DNA of 64,000 bases, taken from NCBI RefSeq assembly GCF_009650995.1, contig NZ_WHVV01000005.1:124001-188000 (forward strand), in the 5' to 3' direction. The notes under the pieces were generated by a model. The model made no database searches and was not told the DNA's origin. It worked only from the letters and a program-made list of their open reading frames with translations. Origin of the DNA: Sporosarcina cascadiensis. Lineage in GTDB: Bacteria > Bacillota > Bacilli > Bacillales_A > Planococcaceae. The position numbers and the translations under genes were made by a program. This document shows, piece by piece, positions 25,112-33,184 of this stretch; position 1 is the stretch's first letter, and the number at the start of each line of letters is the position of its first letter.

Positions 25112-26115
25112 GAGAATGCGCGGCCTCCTTTACGGACGATCACCAAGAAGAATGGCAGTCCGATCACAGCAATGAGTGCGGCTACCGGCGTTTCAAACGG
25201 TGCCTGCAGCGTCCTGCCGAGTATATCCGCCAGCAGCATGAAGCTCCCGCCGATGACGGCCGAAACAGGAATGATGAACCGGTAATCTGTACCGACGATG
25301 GCCCTCACAATATGAGGAATCATTAAGCCAACGAACGCCAGATTACCGACTAACGCCACAGCGGACCCTGCCAATAAAATAATGACAACGAAAAGAATCG
25401 CCTTAACTTTGAGAGTATTTTGTCCAAGCCCGATTGCCACTTCTTCATTCAGACTCAGCAAAGTCAGCTGGCGGGACAGCAGAACAGCGATGAATATTCC
25501 TGCCAGAATGACAGGAACGATTATTTGCAGCTGTCCCCATGTCGTGCCGATGACTCCGCCTGCCGTCCACATGGAAACATTTTTAGAGATTTTAAAATAC
25601 AGTCCGACTCCTTCTGCAATCGCAAAAAGAAAAGTGGATATGGCAGCACCTGCCAGAATGAGGCGAATTGGCGCAAATCCTCCGCGTTTGGCAGAGGCGA
25701 TGCCGAAAACCAGAAGAGCACCGGCAGCTGAACCAATGAAACAGGCAATCATAATTCCGAAATAATTAACACCGGGCAGTAATGCGAGAGTGATCGCCAA
25801 AGCGGCATTGGCTCCGGCAGTCAGCCCGAGCAGCCCCGGATCTGCAAGTGGATTCCGGGTCATGCCCTGCATGATAGCCCCGGAAACCGCCAGTGCGGCG
25901 CCGACAGCCAGCGCGCCGATTTCCCGCGGCATGCGAATTTCCTTCAAAATCATCGCACCGGATTCTTTGCTGCCTGTAAATGACAGCCGTACATCGCGCC
26001 ATGAAGTGTGAGCGGCGCCAAGCTTCATGGCAAGCATGAAGATAGCCAATAAAAGCAGCATACTGGCCAGCAGTTTTATGCTGAAAGGGATTGTTATTTT
26101 TCGCTGTTCTTTCAT
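25108..26115 (-). CDS. FecCD-family siderophore permease
   Basis: First permease half of the importer, 335 residues. It has the same motif order as its partner: 'MPREIGALAVGAALAVSGAIMQGMTRNPLADPGLLG' region and 'GNLAFVGLMIPHIVRAIVG', then 'MLLADILGR'. The two permeases are paralogues and form a heterodimer. A strong hairpin (26148-26185) separates it from the binding-protein gene upstream. Confidence 0.93.
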   Translation of the reverse strand: MKEQRKITIPFSIKLLASMLLLLAIFMLAMKLGAAHTSWRDVRLSFTGSKESGAMILKEIRMPREIGALAVGAALAVSGAIMQGMTRNPLADPGLLGLTAGANAALAITLALLPGVNYFGIMIACFIGSAAGALLVFGIASAKRGGFAPIRLILAGAAISTFLFAIAEGVGLYFKISKNVSMWTAGGVIGTTWGQLQIIVPVILAGIFIAVLLSRQLTLLSLNEEVAIGLGQNTLKVKAILFVVIILLAGSAVALVGNLAFVGLMIPHIVRAIVGTDYRFIIPVSAVIGGSFMLLADILGRTLQAPFETPVAALIAVIGLPFFLVIVRKGGRAFS

Positions 26116-26147
26116 TTGCTCCGCTCCTTGCCTTTTCCGTTCATTAG

Positions 26148-26185
26148 AAAAGGATCCCCACTTCCGATGGGAGGGGGATCCTTTT
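26148..26185 (-). terminator. Hairpin between binding-protein and permease genes
   Basis: Perfect 12-bp stem AAAAGGATCCCC / GGGGATCCTTTT with a 14-nt loop between the siderophore-binding protein gene and the permease genes. The T-run is only four bases, so read-through is expected. Confidence 0.75.
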
Positions 26186-26191
26186 CGATTA

Positions 26192-27127
26192 TTATTTCGT
26201 GCCTAAAAAGTGCTCTTTAAAGAATCCAAGCTGATAGTCCAGTGTCAACGGATCGTTGAAATAGAATTCGTCTCCGTTGGCTACAAATACGCGATCATTC
26301 TTCACTGCAGGGATATTTTTATAGGTTTCTGTTTCCATGAAGGAATTATCCGCTGCATCGAACATACTCAAGATCATATAATCTCCCGCAAACTCAGGAA
26401 GCACTTCAGAGGACAGTGCGTAATAGCCCGGTTCCATCGCCGTTTCTTTTACTTTCTCAGGCATAGCCAGTTTCATTTCCTGATAAAGAATTTCTGTGCC
26501 GCGGCCCCAGCTGTCGCCGTAAACATATAAGTCTTTATCAAATTTTTCGACAACAGAAACCGTAGCATCCTCACCGATTTTTTCCTTGATCTCTTTACCT
26601 GCATCCTGTGCACGCTGTTTGAAGTCTTCTACCCATTTCGTTGCTTCTTCTTCTTTGTTCAGCAATTTTCCGATTTCTATATGCTGTGTCAGATAATCAA
26701 AATTACCGTATGTATACGTCACAGTCGGCGCAATTTCTTTCATTTTGTCAATGTTTTTAGTGGTATTGAACCCGATAATCAAATCGGGTTCAAGCTCGAT
26801 GATTTTCTCAATATTTTCCTCGGATACCTCTTCCACATCTTGTAAGGCAGACTCAAAGCGGGGATTCGACTTCGACCATGAATCGACGCCGACCAAGTTG
26901 ACGCCCAGTGACATGACGTTACCGGCAAAACTTGCCAGTACAACAACTCTCTGAGGATCAGCAGGAACTTCCACCGGGCCTTCTTCAGATTCGTACGTAA
27001 TCGTACCGCTTTTTCCTTCGTCCTCTTTCGGTGCAGATTCAGTCGACTTGTCTTCCTGCTTATTTCCGCAGGCTCCTAAAACCAATGCCATCAGCAACAG
27101 TGCCGGCAATATAAACTTTTTCATCAT
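26192..27127 (-). CDS. Iron-siderophore binding lipoprotein (FeuA/FecB type)
   Basis: Extracytoplasmic binding protein of 311 residues. Lipobox LGAC puts the acylated cysteine at residue 20, followed by a charged linker. The helical-backbone binding fold is marked by 'VPADPQRVVVLASFAGNVMSLGV', 'EKIIELEPDLIIGF' and the C-terminal 'DPLTLDYQLGFFKEHF'. Starts four bases inside the end of the ATPase gene. Ligand type (catecholate or hydroxamate) cannot be decided here. Confidence 0.9.
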   Translation of the reverse strand: MMKKFILPALLLMALVLGACGNKQEDKSTESAPKEDEGKSGTITYESEEGPVEVPADPQRVVVLASFAGNVMSLGVNLVGVDSWSKSNPRFESALQDVEEVSEENIEKIIELEPDLIIGFNTTKNIDKMKEIAPTVTYTYGNFDYLTQHIEIGKLLNKEEEATKWVEDFKQRAQDAGKEIKEKIGEDATVSVVEKFDKDLYVYGDSWGRGTEILYQEMKLAMPEKVKETAMEPGYYALSSEVLPEFAGDYMILSMFDAADNSFMETETYKNIPAVKNDRVFVANGDEFYFNDPLTLDYQLGFFKEHFLGTK

Positions 27128-27921
27128 TCATTGTCCCCTTTACATAGATCATATGTAATACATAATGGTTTTCCGGTTCTCGGATCCGTTCCAATCTCTG
27201 CGTCAATCCGGAACACTTCACGCAAAATATCCGGCTGGATGACATCCGCACATTGTCCTGCACGGACAATTTCCCCGTCTTTCATGGCGATAATGAAATC
27301 GGCAAAACGAGCGGCCTGATTCAAATCATGCAATACCATCACAATCGTGCGCTGCTGTTCTTTGTTCAATTTTTGGAGAAGTTCCAGTACTTCGAGCTGA
27401 TGCGCCATATCCAGATAGGTTGTCGGTTCGTCGAGAAAGATAATATCTGTTTCCTGTGCGAGAGCCATCGAAATCCAGACCCGCTGCCGCTGACCGCCTG
27501 ACAGTGCATCGACTTCACGGTATTTGAAACCGCTTGTATTTGTCACATCGAGCGCCCAGTCAATGACTTCAATATCATGTGCCGTCAGCCGTCCCATCGC
27601 ATTTTGATAGGGGAATCTGCCGTAAGACACCAGTTCACCGACTGTCAAACCGCTTGCGGCTTCCTGTGTCTGCGGAAGAATCGCCATTTTGCGTGCCAGC
27701 TTTTTCGTATGCTGTTTTGCAATATCCCCGCCGTCAAGTACGACTTTGCCGGATTGATGAGGGATCAGACGTGTGACCGCTTTTAGAAAGGTGGACTTCC
27801 CGCAGCCGTTTGCACCAATAATTGCAGTTATCTGCTGATCCGGTATCTGTACGGATAGATCCTTGACAATGATCCGGTCATCATATGCAATTTGTAAATT
27901 TTCCGTGTATAAGCGCACCAT
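27124..27921 (-). CDS. Siderophore ABC transporter ATPase
   Basis: ABC ATPase of about 265 residues of the FepC/YusV type. Walker A GANGCGKST, Q-loop 'LPQT', signature LSGGQRQRV, Walker B IIFLDEPT and H-loop 'MVLHD' are intact. A much longer open frame extends upstream but crosses the Fur box and promoter, so the start is ATG 27921 (or GTG 27918, with AGGA better spaced). First gene of the iron-uptake operon. Confidence 0.92.
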   Translation of the reverse strand: MVRLYTENLQIAYDDRIIVKDLSVQIPDQQITAIIGANGCGKSTFLKAVTRLIPHQSGKVVLDGGDIAKQHTKKLARKMAILPQTQEAASGLTVGELVSYGRFPYQNAMGRLTAHDIEVIDWALDVTNTSGFKYREVDALSGGQRQRVWISMALAQETDIIFLDEPTTYLDMAHQLEVLELLQKLNKEQQRTIVMVLHDLNQAARFADFIIAMKDGEIVRAGQCADVIQPDILREVFRIDAEIGTDPRTGKPLCITYDLCKGDNE

Positions 27922-27955
27922 TTCCTGAATTCCAGCCTTTCCCGCAAGATAATCG

Positions 27956-27984
27956 TTGATAATGATTCTCATTTTCAGTACAAT
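27956..27984 (+). promoter_or_regulatory. Promoter of the ferredoxin-NADP reductase gene
   Basis: TTGATA (27956-27961), 17-bp spacer, TACAAT (27979-27984). The -35 box and spacer are covered by the Fur box at 27957-27971. Confidence 0.65.
27957..27971. promoter_or_regulatory. Fur box
   Basis: TGATAATGATTCTCA matches the 7-1-7 Fur consensus TGATAATNATTATCA at all but one defined position. It overlaps the rightward promoter and lies about 10-25 bp inside the transcript of the leftward one, so both divergent units should be repressed by Fur with iron. Confidence 0.85.
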
Positions 27985-27988
27985 GAAA

Positions 27989-28017
27989 ACTATAATTCGA
28001 AACGCTGTCATTGTCAA
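27989..28017 (-). promoter_or_regulatory. Promoter of the siderophore-uptake operon
   Basis: On the minus strand TTGACA (28017-28012), 17-bp spacer, TATAGT (27994-27989). Confidence 0.7.
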
Positions 28018-28041
28018 ATACTTTTTAAAGGGGAAATTACT

Positions 28042-29088
28042 GTGAATGAAAAAGATATCTTGGATATTACAATCATTGGCGGGGGACCTGCCGGGCTTTA
28101 CTCTGCTTTTTACAGCGGTCTGCGGGAAATGAAAGCGAAGATTATTGAATATCAGCCGCAGCTCGGCGGGAAAATTCATGTTTATCCAGAAAAAATGATC
28201 TGGGATATTGGAGGCGTTACACCGGCACCCGGTGCGCAAGTAATCGAACGGCTGGTAACACAGGGGCTGACTTTTAATCCGGAAGTCGTGCTGAATGAGA
28301 AAATCACACATATTGAAAAGTCAGAGGAAGGATATTTCATTCTGCAGGCCGCTTCAGGAACCATTCATTACAGTAAAACGATTATTTTGGCGACAGGTAC
28401 AGGAATTTTGAATCCACAAAAGATTGAGGTGGAAGGGGCAGAACGTTTTGAAGTGACCAACTTAAATTATACAGTGAAGTCATTGGGCCGTTTCAAAGGA
28501 AAGACGGTCCTGATTTCAGGCGGAGGAAATGCAGCAATCGACTGGGCCAATGAACTGCAGCCGATTGCTGAGAAGGTTTATTTAACGTATCGCAAAGATA
28601 ATTTGAATGGGCATGAAGCGCAGGTGAGGCAGTTGCTCGAAAGCGGAGTGGAATGCCATTTCAATACGAATATTTCCCGTTTCATTGCTTCGGACGATCA
28701 TAGCAGAATTGAGAAAGTGGAGCTTCAGCACAATGAAGACGGTTCTCATATAGCGGTCAACGTTGACGAAGTAATCATCAATCACGGCTATGAGCGGGAT
28801 ACTTCCTTGATCGGTGACCAGCAGCTCGGCATTCAATTGAACGAGCATCAGCAAATTGCCGGTACTTGCAAGAGTGCGACATCGGTTGACGGCATGTTTG
28901 CGGCGGGTGACGTATTGAGTCATGAAAGTAAAGTCCACTTAATTGCAGGTGCATTCCAGGACGCTGCAAATGCGGTGAACTGCGCAAAAACCTATATAGA
29001 CCCGCAGGCCAATGAAAACGGAATGGTTTCTTCGCATAACGAGCTGTTTAAAGAGAAAAACCGTGAATTAATCAAGCAGCTTATTTGA
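28042..29088 (+). CDS. Ferredoxin/flavodoxin-NADP+ reductase, YcgT/YumC type
   Basis: Flavoprotein of 348 residues related to thioredoxin reductase but without its CxxC pair. FAD-binding GGGPAGLYSAFY near residue 13, NADP-binding GGGNAAIDWANEL near 157, and C-terminal 'AAGDVLSHESK...LIAGAFQDAANAVN' region. GTG start with AAGGGGA seven bases upstream. The Fur-box promoter and divergent siderophore importer point to the iron-limitation paralogue (YcgT-like), perhaps reducing ferric siderophores or supplying reduced flavodoxin/ferredoxin. Confidence 0.88.
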   Translation: MNEKDILDITIIGGGPAGLYSAFYSGLREMKAKIIEYQPQLGGKIHVYPEKMIWDIGGVTPAPGAQVIERLVTQGLTFNPEVVLNEKITHIEKSEEGYFILQAASGTIHYSKTIILATGTGILNPQKIEVEGAERFEVTNLNYTVKSLGRFKGKTVLISGGGNAAIDWANELQPIAEKVYLTYRKDNLNGHEAQVRQLLESGVECHFNTNISRFIASDDHSRIEKVELQHNEDGSHIAVNVDEVIINHGYERDTSLIGDQQLGIQLNEHQQIAGTCKSATSVDGMFAAGDVLSHESKVHLIAGAFQDAANAVNCAKTYIDPQANENGMVSSHNELFKEKNRELIKQLI

Positions 29089-29092
29089 AGTA

Positions 29093-29839
29093 TTAAAGCG
29101 AATTCTGAAGCCAGCGGGACAGCAGCCGGTTAAACGCGTCAGGCTGTGCGACAGGGAATCCGTGCCCCATATCTGATATTAAAATAGATTGAGAACCAGG
29201 CAGCCTGGAAAGCAGTGCCGCCGAGTCTTTCACCTGCCGGGTTTCTTTCGTGCCGACAGTTGCCAGAAGACGTGTAGTGCTGCCTGCCAGGTTTTCCGGC
29301 AATGAGTAAGCAAGGTTTTCCTGCAGCATTTCCGTCAATGTCCCGCTTTTCATTTTCTTACTGGTTGCATAATATGATTCAAAGTACTCTCCATTTACAT
29401 ACAGCTGCCGCGCCTGAATCCTGGCGAACTGCCGGCTTTGTATGAGCGGATAAGTCAATCTGATCATCGGTTTGATGAAAGGGACAGCGTACTTCATTGG
29501 TTTTACTAATGCACTGTTGATCATGGCAGAATGAAAGAAATCCGGTGCCAGATGGATCATTTCCAGACAGACTTGTGCGCCGATGGAAAATCCTGCGAGA
29601 TGTATGGGTTTGCCAAAGTCTTTTTGCGCAAGCAGTGCCAGCATCTCCTCGGCATTTTCACGGATTGAAAACCCGCTGTCTCCGCTGCGGGCACCATGTC
29701 CTTGAAGTGTGGGCACTAAAATATGAAAATCCTCACTGAAATAGGGGATTTGCTGCTGCCACATCCATGCGTCCACACCTCCGCCATGAATGAACAGCAA
29801 GATTTCACCTGCTGTATTGCCGTATTCTTCATAGATCAT
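29093..29839 (-). CDS. Alpha/beta-fold hydrolase
   Basis: Cytosolic hydrolase of 248 residues. Oxyanion HGGG-like segment 'LFIHGGGVDAWMW' near residue 16, nucleophile elbow AGFSIGAQV near residue 104, and the catalytic His in 'DMGHGFPVAQP' near 226. Substrate unknown; resembles esterase/MhpC-type proteins. It ends 5 bp from the convergent reductase gene, with no visible terminator between them, and lies 19 bp after the MOSC gene on the same strand. Confidence 0.85.
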   Translation of the reverse strand: MIYEEYGNTAGEILLFIHGGGVDAWMWQQQIPYFSEDFHILVPTLQGHGARSGDSGFSIRENAEEMLALLAQKDFGKPIHLAGFSIGAQVCLEMIHLAPDFFHSAMINSALVKPMKYAVPFIKPMIRLTYPLIQSRQFARIQARQLYVNGEYFESYYATSKKMKSGTLTEMLQENLAYSLPENLAGSTTRLLATVGTKETRQVKDSAALLSRLPGSQSILISDMGHGFPVAQPDAFNRLLSRWLQNSL

Positions 29840-29858
29840 TCTGCTGTCATCCTTTCCA

Positions 29859-30518
29859 TCAGACTGTCTGAAGTTTTTCCATGCGTGCTGCCAATTTCTT
29901 CTGCCATTCTGCTGCTAATGCGTCGACTGCTGTGATTTTATTCATCGCTTCCAAATCACGTGTGCCTCTAAAATAGATTTCATTTGCATAGAGAATCGAA
30001 ACTGCATGAGGATCGCGTTCCAGAAGGGTAATCATTGAATCGGAGCATACGATGCCTTCTTTCAATGTCCGGCATAAATAGCCGGTGAATCCTGTATCAA
30101 TCAGTTTCTTCATAAGATCTGGCAGGCCTGTCCGCATATTGATCGTGCTGCAGGGTACCCGTCCCTGTGTGACTTGGATGACGGCATCGCCCACTTGGAA
30201 GATATCTCCGATGCACACATCTTCTTCGAGCATTCCGGACACCGTTAAGTTTTCTCCGAACGTGGAAGAGGGCAATGTGCAGGCAAATTCCTTTTCCCAG
30301 TAAGCATAATGTTCAAAAGGATAGATACATACCGCACGATCAGGTCCGCCGTGGTGCTTCGTGTCCGCAATCCCGTCTCCCTGGAATCCGTCTGCAGAAA
30401 GAAACGCTTCTTCCGATGATTGCTTGCAAATTGCACTGACATATTCTTTTCCTTGCACAGTCTTCAGACTGCTCGGCATTCCGATGGATAAGGTTCGTAA
30501 TTCAATTCTGGTTTTCAA
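29859..30518 (-). CDS. MOSC-domain protein (YflK/YiiM-like)
   Basis: Protein of 219 residues with a MOSC domain (about 40-165) and a C-terminal three-helix tail. The conserved core 'DTKHHGGPDRAVCIYPFEHY', 'GENLTVSGMLEEDVCIGD' and the invariant cysteine in 'QGRVPCSTIN' near residue 122 are present. MOSC proteins carry molybdenum cofactor or act on N-hydroxylated bases in YiiM. Probably cotranscribed with the following hydrolase gene. Confidence 0.88.
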   Translation of the reverse strand: MKTRIELRTLSIGMPSSLKTVQGKEYVSAICKQSSEEAFLSADGFQGDGIADTKHHGGPDRAVCIYPFEHYAYWEKEFACTLPSSTFGENLTVSGMLEEDVCIGDIFQVGDAVIQVTQGRVPCSTINMRTGLPDLMKKLIDTGFTGYLCRTLKEGIVCSDSMITLLERDPHAVSILYANEIYFRGTRDLEAMNKITAVDALAAEWQKKLAARMEKLQTV

Positions 30519-30890
30519 TAAAACTCCTTCTTTCTATCCGTTTGTTGCTGCTATTATACATGAGGCCCGAGCTATGAAGGAAGCACAATCGTCCCGTATT
30601 TACTATGTACATTGCACGAAAGTATTTTGTAACAGCAGAATGAAGCCGGTTTGATCATTAAAGCCACTTTATTGCTCATTAAACTGTGCAACCGCTCATT
30701 CGCAGTCCGCGACCGCGCATTCACAGCGTCTGAGTGATCATAAACACTTGCCAAGCGCTCATAACAGCCATTCAACCGCTCATTGAAATTCCTTCTGCCC
30801 GAAGAATCAGGTGTGGCCAGAGATTCGACTTCGAGTATTTTACATGAAACACGCACAGAACAGTCGAAACCGAATATACTAGAAATGAAA
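30519..30890. other. Gene-free stretch with 21-bp-period array
   Basis: Between the MOSC start and the cotX terminator. Contains array D (30651-30785) and unremarkable AT-rich flanks; no credible gene. Confidence 0.75.
30651..30785. repeat. 21-bp-period array D (GCTCATT family)
   Basis: Seven units starting at 30651, 30672, 30691, 30712, 30733, 30754 and 30775: steps of 21, 19, 21, 21, 21, 21 bp. Each begins with a core like ACCGCTCATT (variants TTGATCATTAA, AGCGCTCATA) followed by about 11 variable nt. The core differs from arrays A-C but the period and unit number are the same. Confidence 0.85.
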
Positions 30891-30919
30891 GATAGGCTAT
30901 CGCATGGATAGCCTATTTT
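30891..30919 (-). terminator. Terminator of the cotX gene
   Basis: Stem ATAGGCTATC / GGATAGCCTAT with a 4-nt loop immediately after the cotX stop on the minus strand. Confidence 0.8.
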
Positions 30920-30921
30920 TC

Positions 30922-31383
30922 TTACAGAATGTCCAGTTGAGCAACAAGTGCAACCAAAACCTGAAGCAATAGCTGCAATGAAATCGCTACATCTGTGTCT
31001 ACTGTGGTTACTTCAATATCACGGCTATTGACAATAATCAGTCTCTGCCGGTTTGTCTGGCGAATTTGAGATCTTTCCAACAACTCTGCTGTAACTCTTT
31101 CTGCGCGTGAACTGTCAGCGATAGAAATGTTGACAACAATTGCAATGGCAACCTGAAGCGCTGCCTGCAAAGATACGGCAACCTGGGTATCGGTCGTACT
31201 GACACGGATATTGCAGGAATCCCGAATGACAATCAGTTCATTAGACAGCTGGTCAATTTCTGAAGAAACTTCTGCGTCAGCCCCTGTATTGTTGTCGTTA
31301 TCCCCGGAACAAGGGTTGCAGGGGTGCTGTGCAGAAGAATCCAATGCAGACCACTGTTCTTCATCATGTGAATAGTAACTCAT
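30922..31383 (-). CDS. Spore coat protein, CotX-domain family
   Basis: Spore crust/coat protein of 153 residues. Two tandem CotX-type repeats are visible, about residues 65-105 (IRDSCNIRVSTTDTQVAVSL) and 115-153 (VNSRDIEVTTVDTDVAISL), each ending in a hydrophobic QxxLQVxxAxV segment. ATG 31383 has AGGAGG eight bases upstream; a longer frame begins inside the upstream gene. A short Cys-containing stretch (HPCNPC) precedes the repeats. Neighbour of a CotW-like gene, as in the cotVWXYZ cluster of Bacillus subtilis, though cotY/Z are absent here. Confidence 0.85.
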   Translation of the reverse strand: MSYYSHDEEQWSALDSSAQHPCNPCSGDNDNNTGADAEVSSEIDQLSNELIVIRDSCNIRVSTTDTQVAVSLQAALQVAIAIVVNISIADSSRAERVTAELLERSQIRQTNRQRLIIVNSRDIEVTTVDTDVAISLQLLLQVLVALVAQLDIL

Positions 31384-31450
31384 AGCTTCATCCCTCCTCT
31401 CTCTTACTAGTAAATGCGCAGGAAACCGTTTGAACTGAACGAATTGACCA

Positions 31451-31783
31451 TTAGTTGTTCTCTTTATTTTCATTCGGGTTTTCGCTGCTCTCCTTCTTTT
31501 TGGATTTTTTCAGAAATGCCTCTCTGAGCGGATTGACGTCAGACTTCACCGCCTCTGATTCGGCAGTATCCGCCTCAAATGTTGTTTTTGTCTGCAAAAA
31601 GTCCTCTACTTGTGTCTTGAGTTGTTCGACGGTCTTCTTCAGGCTTTCTCTCTGCTCGTCGGAAATCCGTCCTTTTGCCTCTTCCGTATTAATCTGGTTT
31701 TTTCTAAATAAGTCTGCAATAAAAATTTCCATTAGCTGGCCGGATAATCCGTATAAGTTTTCTCTATGGCTCTTTTCTTCCAA
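31451..31783 (-). CDS. Small charged spore coat protein, CotW-like
   Basis: Hydrophilic 110-residue protein. Pattern of a short N-terminal helix (LMEIFIADLFRKNQI), then KGRISDEQRESLKKTVEQLKTQVE, a charged linker, and a basic/acidic tail 'PLREAFLKKSKKKESSENPNENKENN'. Size, order of segments and the adjacent cotX gene resemble CotW, but the similarity is weak and judged by eye. TTG start with AGGAGGTG seven bases upstream. The cotX gene starts 67 bp downstream. Confidence 0.55.
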   Translation of the reverse strand: MEEKSHRENLYGLSGQLMEIFIADLFRKNQINTEEAKGRISDEQRESLKKTVEQLKTQVEDFLQTKTTFEADTAESEAVKSDVNPLREAFLKKSKKKESSENPNENKENN

Positions 31784-31873
31784 TTAATTCACCTCCTATT
31801 TCCTATATATATTCAGAATGAAAAGGAACGTCAGGGCGTCTGGCTGCCATATACATATTCCGTGTCTAAACAA

Positions 31874-31912
31874 AAAGAGCAGCCGAGGGAATAACTCCCT
31901 CAACTGCTCTTT
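31874..31912 (-). terminator. Terminator after the DUF5658-like gene
   Basis: AAAGAGCAG...GAGGGA / TCCCTC...CTGCTCTTT stem with U-rich tail. Confidence 0.85.
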
Positions 31913-31924
31913 CATTTGTGAATA

Positions 31925-32257
31925 TTAGATCGCCACTGCAATCAGCCAGAAAATATGCAGACAGATCACAGTGACATATAGAAACAAGGCGCTCGTTAGC
32001 CCGATTCGCAGGAATATTCCCGTTTTGCCGGCTGTCACGAGATACAGCAGCAGAAGCGGCAATCCGATTTTGACCGTGTAATACAGCACAATGCTTTTCT
32101 CATACATAAATGAAACGAGCAGATTGGCTTCTTGGATGTGTCCTGCGCGCAATCCATAATCAGTGAAGACAGCATCTAATAAACATAAGCAGGCTAATAG
32201 GAAGCTCGCGTTCAATAGGCGGCTTCGTTCGAGCGGCAAGTCTTTTGAGGCATCCAT
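31925..32257 (-). CDS. Small membrane protein, DUF5658-like
   Basis: Membrane protein of about 110 residues with three helices (about 15-30, 55-75, 82-105). The 'LDAVFTDYGLRAGHIQEANLLVSFMY' region, with D..T......G...EAN, matches the DUF5658 pattern. ATG 32257 is preferred (GGGAG eight bases upstream) over TTG 32272. Function unknown. Monocistronic with its own terminator. Confidence 0.7.
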   Translation of the reverse strand: MDASKDLPLERSRLLNASFLLACLCLLDAVFTDYGLRAGHIQEANLLVSFMYEKSIVLYYTVKIGLPLLLLYLVTAGKTGIFLRIGLTSALFLYVTVICLHIFWLIAVAI

Positions 32258-32736
32258 AATCTCCACTCCCAATCAGTATAGTAAATAGATAGGATGAGCA
32301 AAAAGTGTATATTTTATTCATATAAATTTCGGATCTTCACCAAAACATGTGCTTGACAGTTTACTTGATGAGCAGTTTGAGATTTTTCGTGATTGCGCAG
32401 TATAGAGGAGGTGGAAGGATACCGTTTCCCTGCGTTCCAGGCGGACGCGTGTCCTGCGGGCCCTCGGTGAGCCAAGCGAACAGCGAAGGGTTCGCTTTGC
32501 CGTATTTTTGCGCTCTTTGCAAGTATTAAGGCAAACTGTGCTCCTAACGCTACGCTTTTACTCGCAAAAGCCGTTCTACGTGACGGCTTTCACTCCGGTA
32601 CACTAGGCTGGTTTTTCAGGACTTTTTATGTGAGTAGGTAGTAGTATGAGCATACTGTTTGAGACTATAACGATAGAAGTTTCTGCATGATAGTGGATAA
32701 AAAAATGTGCAGCCCTTGTACTGCGCATTTTTTATA
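32258..32736. other. Gene-free stretch with GC-rich repeat
   Basis: Holds the GC-rich repeat copy 32422-32534, its less conserved extension to about 32640 (related in inverted orientation to 43015-43130), and AT-rich DNA. Short open frames here are not credible. Confidence 0.75.
32422..32534 (-). repeat. GC-rich dispersed repeat, copy 1
   Basis: Runs from CCGTTTCCCTGCGTTCCAGG to TTGCAAGTATTAAGGCAA and is the reverse complement of 43206-43317 at roughly 90% identity. Shares the CGTTCCAGGCGGACGC core with the copy at 60267-60397. Confidence 0.85.
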
Positions 32737-32770
32737 TTGCATTTAATTAGGAAAGAATGTATAGTACATT
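32737..32770 (+). promoter_or_regulatory. Promoter and operator of the ytr-like operon
   Basis: TTGCAT (32737-32742), 17-bp spacer, TATAGT (32760-32765). The -10 box is inside an interrupted palindrome AATGTA-TAG-TACATT (32756-32770), suited to autorepression by the GntR protein encoded next. Confidence 0.65.
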
Positions 32771-32812
32771 ACAACAGTAATGCACTGAGTAACCAGAAAG
32801 GCGGTGAAGCTC

Positions 32813-33184
32813 TTGCTGGAGATGGATGGCGAAAAACCGATTTACATACAAATTGCGGAATGGCTGGAAAATGAAATCATTGACGGAACACTGGAAGCGG
32901 ACGACAAAATGCATTCGCAGTACCAGCTGGCAGAGCTGTTCAATATAAATCCCGCAACTGCCGGGAAGGGGCTGACGATTTTGCTTGATGCAGATTTGAT
33001 TTATAAAAAGAGGGGTCTCGGGACATTTGTTGCCGCCGATGCACGGGAAAAGCTGCTGGCGAAACGGAAAGACCATACATTGCGCCGCCTGATTCGGGAA
33101 CTGTTGGACGAAGCGAGATTATTAGGCATAGAAGACGAGGAACTGTTCCGGTTCATTCAGACCGAGCGAAAGGAGAGATTGTAA
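32813..33184 (+). CDS. GntR-family regulator, YtrA subfamily
   Basis: Short GntR regulator of about 123 residues: winged HTH (residues about 10-75, PIYIQIAEWLENEIIDG ... YQLAELFNINPATAGKGL) and only a small helical C-terminal part, as in YtrA. TTG 32813 follows AGGCGGTG by six bases; GTG 32804 is inside that site. It stands first in an operon with an ABC ATPase and permease, typical for YtrA-type control of cell-envelope-stress ABC systems. Its stop overlaps the ATPase start. Confidence 0.85.
   Translation: MLEMDGEKPIYIQIAEWLENEIIDGTLEADDKMHSQYQLAELFNINPATAGKGLTILLDADLIYKKRGLGTFVAADAREKLLAKRKDHTLRRLIRELLDEARLLGIEDEELFRFIQTERKERL

Noticed and set aside
27993..28010. Second cre-like site (TTCGAAACGCTGTCA) before the reductase gene
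   Set aside because: Two mismatches at conserved positions; weaker than the site before pxpB and not placed convincingly.
27922..28311. N-terminal extension of the siderophore ATPase by about 130 residues
   Set aside because: It would run through both promoters and the Fur box and into the divergent reductase gene; the ATPase domain begins at 27921.
31784..31873. SigK/GerE promoter before the cotW-like gene
   Set aside because: AT-rich -10-like strings are present but no convincing -35/-10 pair could be fixed.
32347..32529. Short coding frame in the GC-rich repeat
   Set aside because: Lies in a dispersed repeat; no ribosome site; not preserved in the other copies.
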